Positions 6,087-9,752 of a DNA stretch of 9,752 bases are shown here, one piece after another. Source of the stretch: Cyanobium sp. M55B138 (GTDB taxonomy: Bacteria > Cyanobacteriota > Cyanobacteriia > PCC-6307 > Cyanobiaceae); the NCBI GenBank assembly GCA_018400215.1, contig JAGYNF010000046.1, positions 1 through 9,752 of the forward strand. The letters run 5' to 3'. The notes beneath the pieces are model-generated. The model searched no databases. It was given only the letters and a program-made list of their open reading frames with translations, and had not been told where the DNA came from. The position numbers were made by a program, and so were the translations under genes. How positions within the stretch are numbered: position 1 is the stretch's first letter; each line of letters starts with the position of its first letter.

Positions 6087-6995
6087 TCAGCCAGCCAGTT
6101 GGCGCAGGGTGTTGGCCACGCGGCGTCGCTTGCTCTGGGGGCCGCCGCCGCCCTGGCCGGAGCCAGGGCCATCCTTCGGCGCATCTGTGGCACCGGCTGC
6201 AGCGGGCACCTGCAGCCGCACGAGTTCCCGCCGGCCGGCCATCACCACCTGGCCCAGTTCCTTGAGCCGCCCCTCCAACTCGCCGAGCACCTGTTCGGCA
6301 TAGCGGTTGGCCCCCTCACTGACCCCATTGGCCTCCTGGCGGCTGCGGGCCACCAGTTGGTCACATTGCTGCTGGGTCTGCTGGCGAAACTGGAGGGCGT
6401 CGTTCTGGAGGCGTTCGGCCTCAGCCTGGCTCTCCCGCTGCACCCTGAGGCCCTCCTGGCGGATCTGCTCCAACTCGACCATCGCCTGCTGCCGATTGCG
6501 TTCGTGCTGCTCCAGCAGCAGCCGATTGCGTTCGGCTGCCTCCTGTTCCAGCTGTTGGCGGCGGCTGGCGAATTGCTGCTCCATCTGGGCCATCCGGCCC
6601 TGGTGCTCCTGTTCGGCCTTGGCGGCCTGTTGGCGCCCTTGCAGCAGCAGCTGCTCACACTGCTGGCGGGCCTGTTCGCGCATCTCTCCCACCTGCCGTT
6701 CTGCCTCCTGGCGAACCGAGGCGTTGTTGATCAGCTGCTCCCGTTCCCGCTGGGCGGTGGCCACGATTTCCTCGGCCTGGCGCCGAGCCTGGACAATGAA
6801 CTCCTCCCGCTGGCGAATCAGCTCCGCCGCCTGGGTGATCTGGGCGGGCAGGGCCTCCCGCACCGCATCCATCACCTCGATGGCGTCCTGCTCATTGACG
6901 AGCCGCCCACCGCTGAATGGAACGCGGGTGCCCTCCAGCACGACCTCCTCGAGCTGGTCAAGCTGGTCAAGCACGGTGATGCTGGTTTCAGCCAT
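6087..6995 (-). CDS. cdv3: Cdv3/DivIVA-like coiled-coil protein, probable division-site factor
   Basis: A 302-residue protein. Residues 24-50 hold a conserved N-terminal block ([18 protein letters not shown] and following) like that of the cyanobacterial DivIVA-like protein Cdv3. A long Gln/Glu/Arg-rich region from about 52 to 260 is predicted by composition to be coiled coil. The C-terminus is Gly/Pro-rich and then basic (SKRRRV). In Synechococcus elongatus and Synechocystis, Cdv3 is a cytoplasmic division protein whose loss causes elongated or misshapen cells; as I recall, the Synechocystis gene also follows coaD. The ATG at 6995-6993 gives the expected [12 protein letters not shown] start; a start at 7082 would lie within coaD in another frame. 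It overlaps the end of coaD by 8 bases. Related annotations could read 'DivIVA domain' or 'ATP synthase B-like hypothetical'. The coiled coil is certain; the Cdv3 name is probable. Confidence 0.75.
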   Translation of the reverse strand: MAETSITVLDQLDQLEEVVLEGTRVPFSGGRLVNEQDAIEVMDAVREALPAQITQAAELIRQREEFIVQARRQAEEIVATAQREREQLINNASVRQEAERQVGEMREQARQQCEQLLLQGRQQAAKAEQEHQGRMAQMEQQFASRRQQLEQEAAERNRLLLEQHERNRQQAMVELEQIRQEGLRVQRESQAEAERLQNDALQFRQQTQQQCDQLVARSRQEANGVSEGANRYAEQVLGELEGRLKELGQVVMAGRRELVRLQVPAAAGATDAPKDGPGSGQGGGGPQSKRRRVANTLRQLAG

Positions 6996-7491
6996 CGCTG
7001 CCCCTGGTCGATTCGCTCCGATTAAAAAGCCTCGCCAGGTCCTGTGCCACACCTTCGGGTACCAGATGGCCCACATCGCCACCGAAACGGGCCACCTCCT
7101 TCACCACCGAGCTGCTCAGAAAGCTGTGCTGCACGGCCGTGGCCAGAAACAGGGTCTCCACCGCCGGCGCCAGGCTGTGGTTGGTGTGGGCGATTTGCAG
7201 TTCGAATTCGAAATCACTCAGTGCCCGCAGGCCCCGCAGGATCACACCGGCGCCGTAATGGCGGGCAAAATCGACGGTGAGGCCATCGAAACTGCCCACC
7301 TCCACGCCCCCCAGGTGGGCGGTGGCCCTGCGGATCTGCTCGAGCCGCTGCTCGAGGCTGAAGGCCGGCGTTTTGCTGGGGTTCTGCAGCACCGCCACCA
7401 CCAGCCCGTCAAACAGGCGGGCCGCCCGTTCGATCAGGTCGAGGTGGCCCAGGGTGAGGGGGTCGAAGCTGCCGGGATAGAGGGCGCGCAT
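6988..7491 (-). CDS. coaD: Phosphopantetheine adenylyltransferase
   Basis: Transfers the adenylyl group of ATP to 4'-phosphopantetheine to give dephospho-CoA, the penultimate step of coenzyme A synthesis. The protein is 167 residues, normal for CoaD. Motifs are the nucleotidyltransferase signature [10 protein letters not shown] (TxGH, His16), the [12 protein letters not shown] region near residues 86-96 and LSSSVVKE at about 125-132, equivalent to the ISSSxxR/K motif. The ATG at 7491-7489 gives the exact family N-terminus [11 protein letters not shown]. Its TGA stop overlaps the cdv3 ATG within ATGGCTGA, so the two are probably translationally coupled. It is divergent from the flavin reductase gene, with 76 bases between starts. 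Confidence 0.96.
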   Translation of the reverse strand: MRALYPGSFDPLTLGHLDLIERAARLFDGLVVAVLQNPSKTPAFSLEQRLEQIRRATAHLGGVEVGSFDGLTVDFARHYGAGVILRGLRALSDFEFELQIAHTNHSLAPAVETLFLATAVQHSFLSSSVVKEVARFGGDVGHLVPEGVAQDLARLFNRSESTRGSDG

Positions 7492-7567
7492 GGCGGCCAG
7501 CCTATGGGGCCCCTGCCCGTTTCTAGAGTCAACTCCGTTGCCGGCGCATCTGCGCTCCCTGTTCGCC
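7492..7567. promoter_or_regulatory. Divergent spacer between coaD and the flavin-reductase gene
   Basis: This 76-base region must carry control signals for one or both transcripts. On the minus strand TTGACT (7532-7527) matches the -35 consensus at 5 of 6 positions, but the best -10 downstream (CATAGG, 7506-7501) is poor and 20 bases away. On the plus strand TAGAGT (7524-7529) is a weak -10 for the flavin-reductase gene. A GGGGCCCC palindrome lies at 7506-7513. These are by-eye matches only. Confidence 0.35.
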
Positions 7568-8062
7568 ATGGCCCCAACCGTCAGCCTCAATGCCGAAGCC
7601 AAAAAGGCCCTGCTGCGCAAAATCCCCCACGGGGTGTTCATCTGTGGGGTGGCCGAGGGCGAGGAGGTGAACGGCTTCACCGCCAGCTGGGTGACCCAGG
7701 GCAGTTTTGAGCCCCCCCTGGTGGTGATGGCGGTGCGGGCCGACAGCACCAGCAACGGCATGATCCAGCGCACCGGCCGCTTTTCACTCAACGTGCTCAA
7801 GGCCGACCAGAAGGATCTGGCCGCCGTGTTCTTCAAGCCCCAGAAGGGGGTGGGGGGCCGCTTCGATGCCGCCCCCTTCAGCCTGGGGGAGCTGGGCCTG
7901 CCGATCCTCACCGATGCGGTGGGGGCCGTGGAATGTGAGTTGGTGGGGCAGGTGGCCCATGGCGACCACACCGTGTTTGTGGGTGAGGTGAAGGCCGCCA
8001 CCCTGCACGCCGACGGTCCTGCCCTGGACCTGGCCAGCACCGGCTGGCAATACGGCGGTTGA
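7568..8062 (+). CDS. Flavin reductase-like (FMN-binding split-barrel) domain protein
   Basis: A 164-residue single-domain protein of the flavin reductase-like family, which binds FMN and typically reduces flavin with NAD(P)H. Visible family features are the N-terminal helix ([17 protein letters not shown]), the flavin-binding strand [16 protein letters not shown] (residues 35-50), the SLNVL strand (73-77) and [10 protein letters not shown] (132-141) near the C-terminus. Cyanobacterial flavodiiron proteins carry a related domain at their C-termini; here it stands alone, so the electron donor and acceptor are unknown. The ATG at 7568 was chosen because upstream in-frame sequence runs into coaD without homologous residues. 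No Shine-Dalgarno is visible. uvrC begins 22 bases downstream on the same strand, so co-transcription is likely, although no functional link between them is evident. Confidence 0.88.
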   Translation: MAPTVSLNAEAKKALLRKIPHGVFICGVAEGEEVNGFTASWVTQGSFEPPLVVMAVRADSTSNGMIQRTGRFSLNVLKADQKDLAAVFFKPQKGVGGRFDAAPFSLGELGLPILTDAVGAVECELVGQVAHGDHTVFVGEVKAATLHADGPALDLASTGWQYGG

Positions 8063-8084
8063 TGGCCGGTCTGCGGCGCCCGGC

Positions 8085-9752
8085 ATGAGCGCCCTGCCCC
8101 TGCTGCAGCAACCGGATCGCCTCAAGGCCCGGCTCAAGGAGGTGCCCTCCGAGCCGGGTTGTTACCTGATGCGCGATGGGGAGGACCGCATCCTCTACAT
8201 CGGCAAGGCCAAGGTGCTGCGCACCCGCGTGCGTAGCTACTTCCAGAGTGGCAGCGGCCATGGCCACAGCCCCCGCATCCGGCTGATGGTGCGGCAGGTG
8301 TGCGAGATCGAGTTCATCGTCACCGACAGCGAAGCCGAGGCCCTGGCGCTCGAGGCCAACCTGATCAAACAGAACCAGCCGCACTTCAACGTGCTGCTCA
8401 AGGACGACAAGAAATATCCCTACCTCTGCATCACCTGGAGCGAGGCCTATCCGCGCATTTTCATCACCCGCCGCCGCCGCTTCCGCTCCCCCCTGGATCG
8501 CTTCTACGGCCCCTATGTGGACGTGGGTCTGCTGCGCCGCACCCTCGCCCTGGTGAAGCGGGTGTTTCCCCTGCGCCAGCGGCCCCAGCCGCTCTACAAG
8601 GAGCGCACCTGCCTCAACTACGACATCGGCCGCTGCCCGGGGGTGTGCCAGCAGAAGATCAGCTCCGAGGGTTACCACCGCACCCTGCGCCAGGTGGCGA
8701 TGGTGTTCCAGGGGCGCAATGGGGAATTGCTGGAGCTGCTGCAGGAGCAGATGCAGCGCTACGCCGAGCGGATGGATTACGAGAGCGCCGCCCGGGTGCG
8801 CGACCAGCTGCAGGGCCTCGACACCCTCACCGCCGACCAGAAGATGAGCCTGGGCGACAGCTCGGTGAGCCGCGATGTGCTGGCCCTGGCGGCCGACGGG
8901 CGGGTGGCGGCGGTGCAGCTGTTCCAGATGCGGGCTGGCCGGCTGGTGGGGCGGTTGGGTTACACGGCCGATGCCAATGCACTGGAGCCGGGCCGCATCC
9001 TGCAGACCGTGATCGAGGAGCACTACAGCCAGGTGGAGGGGGTGGAGATTCCCCCCGAGTTGCTGGTGCAACACGCCCTGCCCCAGCAGGCCCTGATCGA
9101 GGCCTGGCTGGGGGAGCTGCGCGGCCGCAAGGTGAAGCTGGCGGTGCCCCAGCGCCAGCAGAAGGCCGACCTGATCGAGCTGGTGGTGCGCAACGCCAGC
9201 TATGAGCTGCAGCGGGCCCAGCGGGCCAGCGAGCAGAACCTGCTGGCCACGGAAGACCTGGCCCAGCTGCTCGATCTCACCAGCCCGCCGCGGCGGATCG
9301 AGGGCTACGACATCAGCCACATCCAGGGCAGTGACGCGGTGGCGTCCCAGGTGGTGTTCATCGATGGCCTGCCGGCCAAGCAGCATTACCGCAGCTACAA
9401 GATCCGCAGTGCCGCCGTGCGCGCCGGCCACTCCGACGACTTCATGAGCATGGCCGAGGTGATCCGGCGCCGCTTCCGCCGTTGGTCCCAGGCCAAGGCC
9501 GACGGCGCCGACCTGGCAGACCTGCGCCGCACCGCCGGCACCGCCCTGCACACCGCCGGCATGAACGACTGGCCCGATGTGGTGATGATCGACGGCGGCA
9601 AGGGCCAGCTCTCGGCGGTGATGGAGGCCCTGCGGGAGCTGAACCTGCACGAGGAGCTGGTGGTGTGCTCCCTGGCCAAACAGCGGGAGGAGGTATTTCT
9701 GCCCGGGGCCAAGCAGCCGCTGGAGAGTGAGGCCGACCAGCTGGGGGTGCAG
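8085..9752 (+). CDS. uvrC: UvrABC system protein C, excinuclease subunit (3' end cut by the window)
   Basis: Nuclease that makes the 3' and then the 5' incision beside UvrA/UvrB-marked DNA lesions in nucleotide excision repair. The 556 codons present remain open at the window end. Domains in order are: GIY-YIG nuclease (about 20-100; GCY at 25-27, YIG at 38-40, Arg48, Glu90 in LEANLIK), the cysteine region (C176, C184, C188), the UVR helical-hairpin motif that contacts UvrB (about 216-243), and the RNase H-like 5'-incision domain with Asp409 in GYDISH and Asp503 in MIDGGKGQ. The catalytic His and the helix-hairpin-helix repeats would follow off the window. About 23 residues are inserted before the second Asp relative to E. 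coli. The first cysteine of the reported E. coli Fe-S site is Arg166 here. The ATG at 8085 gives a normal N-terminus, 22 bases after the flavin reductase gene. Confidence 0.97.
   Translation, partial: MSALPLLQQPDRLKARLKEVPSEPGCYLMRDGEDRILYIGKAKVLRTRVRSYFQSGSGHGHSPRIRLMVRQVCEIEFIVTDSEAEALALEANLIKQNQPHFNVLLKDDKKYPYLCITWSEAYPRIFITRRRRFRSPLDRFYGPYVDVGLLRRTLALVKRVFPLRQRPQPLYKERTCLNYDIGRCPGVCQQKISSEGYHRTLRQVAMVFQGRNGELLELLQEQMQRYAERMDYESAARVRDQLQGLDTLTADQKMSLGDSSVSRDVLALAADGRVAAVQLFQMRAGRLVGRLGYTADANALEPGRILQTVIEEHYSQVEGVEIPPELLVQHALPQQALIEAWLGELRGRKVKLAVPQRQQKADLIELVVRNASYELQRAQRASEQNLLATEDLAQLLDLTSPPRRIEGYDISHIQGSDAVASQVVFIDGLPAKQHYRSYKIRSAAVRAGHSDDFMSMAEVIRRRFRRWSQAKADGADLADLRRTAGTALHTAGMNDWPDVVMIDGGKGQLSAVMEALRELNLHEELVVCSLAKQREEVFLPGAKQPLESEADQLGVQ

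Noticed and set aside
6491..6534. 14-base direct repeat (6491-6504 and 6521-6534) flanking a 16-base palindrome
   Set aside because: It lies in the coiled-coil part of cdv3 and encodes repeated ERNR residues; repetitive Gln/Glu/Arg codons explain it without a mobile element or recombination site.
6307..7710. 467-codon open frame on the plus strand opposite cdv3 and coaD
   Set aside because: It spans two genes and their promoter region on the other strand, and its product is a Ser/Arg/Trp/Cys-rich low-complexity sequence without motifs.
7908..9650. 580-codon open frame on the minus strand opposite uvrC
   Set aside because: It is antisense to a UvrC frame with all expected motifs. The protein is Leu/His/Gln/Ala/Gly-rich with no recognisable domain, typical of a shadow frame in GC-rich DNA.
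1..9752. Defence system, CRISPR array, prophage, insertion sequence or biosynthetic cluster
   Set aside because: Every stretch over 80 bases is accounted for by a recognised chromosomal gene or domain family, and no spaced repeats, transposase, integrase or toxin-antitoxin signatures are visible.

Overview
The window is a GC-rich, gene-dense stretch of bacterial chromosome. It most likely comes from a picocyanobacterium of the Synechococcus/Cyanobium type. The evidence is the gene content: a cyanobacterial-type Hfq lacking the enterobacterial Lys-His signature beside dapF, a DUF1995 (LPA3-like) protein, a DUF4330 protein, and coaD next to a Cdv3/DivIVA-like coiled-coil division protein. Strong GC bias, near absence of Shine-Dalgarno sequences and one HIP1-type octamer (GCGATCGC, 5991-5998) agree with this. 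The species assignment is inference.

Layout. (1) Minus strand, 1-1124: hfq followed by leuS, which is cut by the left edge. A perfect 7-bp inverted repeat sits directly against the leuS GTG start. (2) Plus strand, 1157-6077: a compact five-gene block of dapF, a group I cysteine desulfurase, a DUF1995 protein, a DUF4330 membrane-anchored protein and a dacB-type D-Ala-D-Ala carboxypeptidase. Gaps are 0, 25, 56 and 4 bases. (3) Minus strand, 6087-7491: coaD and then cdv3, overlapping by 8 bases. (4) Plus strand, 7568-9752: a flavin-reductase-domain protein and then uvrC, which is cut by the right edge.

Two gene pairs are divergent: hfq/dapF (32 bases between starts) and coaD/flavin reductase (76 bases). 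One pair is convergent: dacB/cdv3 (9 bases). The longest gene-free stretch is 76 bases. I see no tRNA, rRNA, CRISPR array, insertion sequence, phage gene or convincing rho-independent terminator.

Functionally this is mostly housekeeping. dapF supplies meso-diaminopimelate for peptidoglycan and lysine, dacB trims or remodels peptidoglycan, and Cdv3 acts in septum placement, so cell envelope and division are a recurring theme. LeuRS, CoaD and UvrC are core translation, CoA and DNA-repair enzymes. I do not see a defence or mobile system. The points most worth a second look are the four-cysteine C-terminal domain fused in frame to DapF and abutting a cysteine desulfurase, the hairpin at the leuS start, the substituted PLP-contact motif of the desulfurase, and loss of one reported Fe-S ligand cysteine in UvrC.
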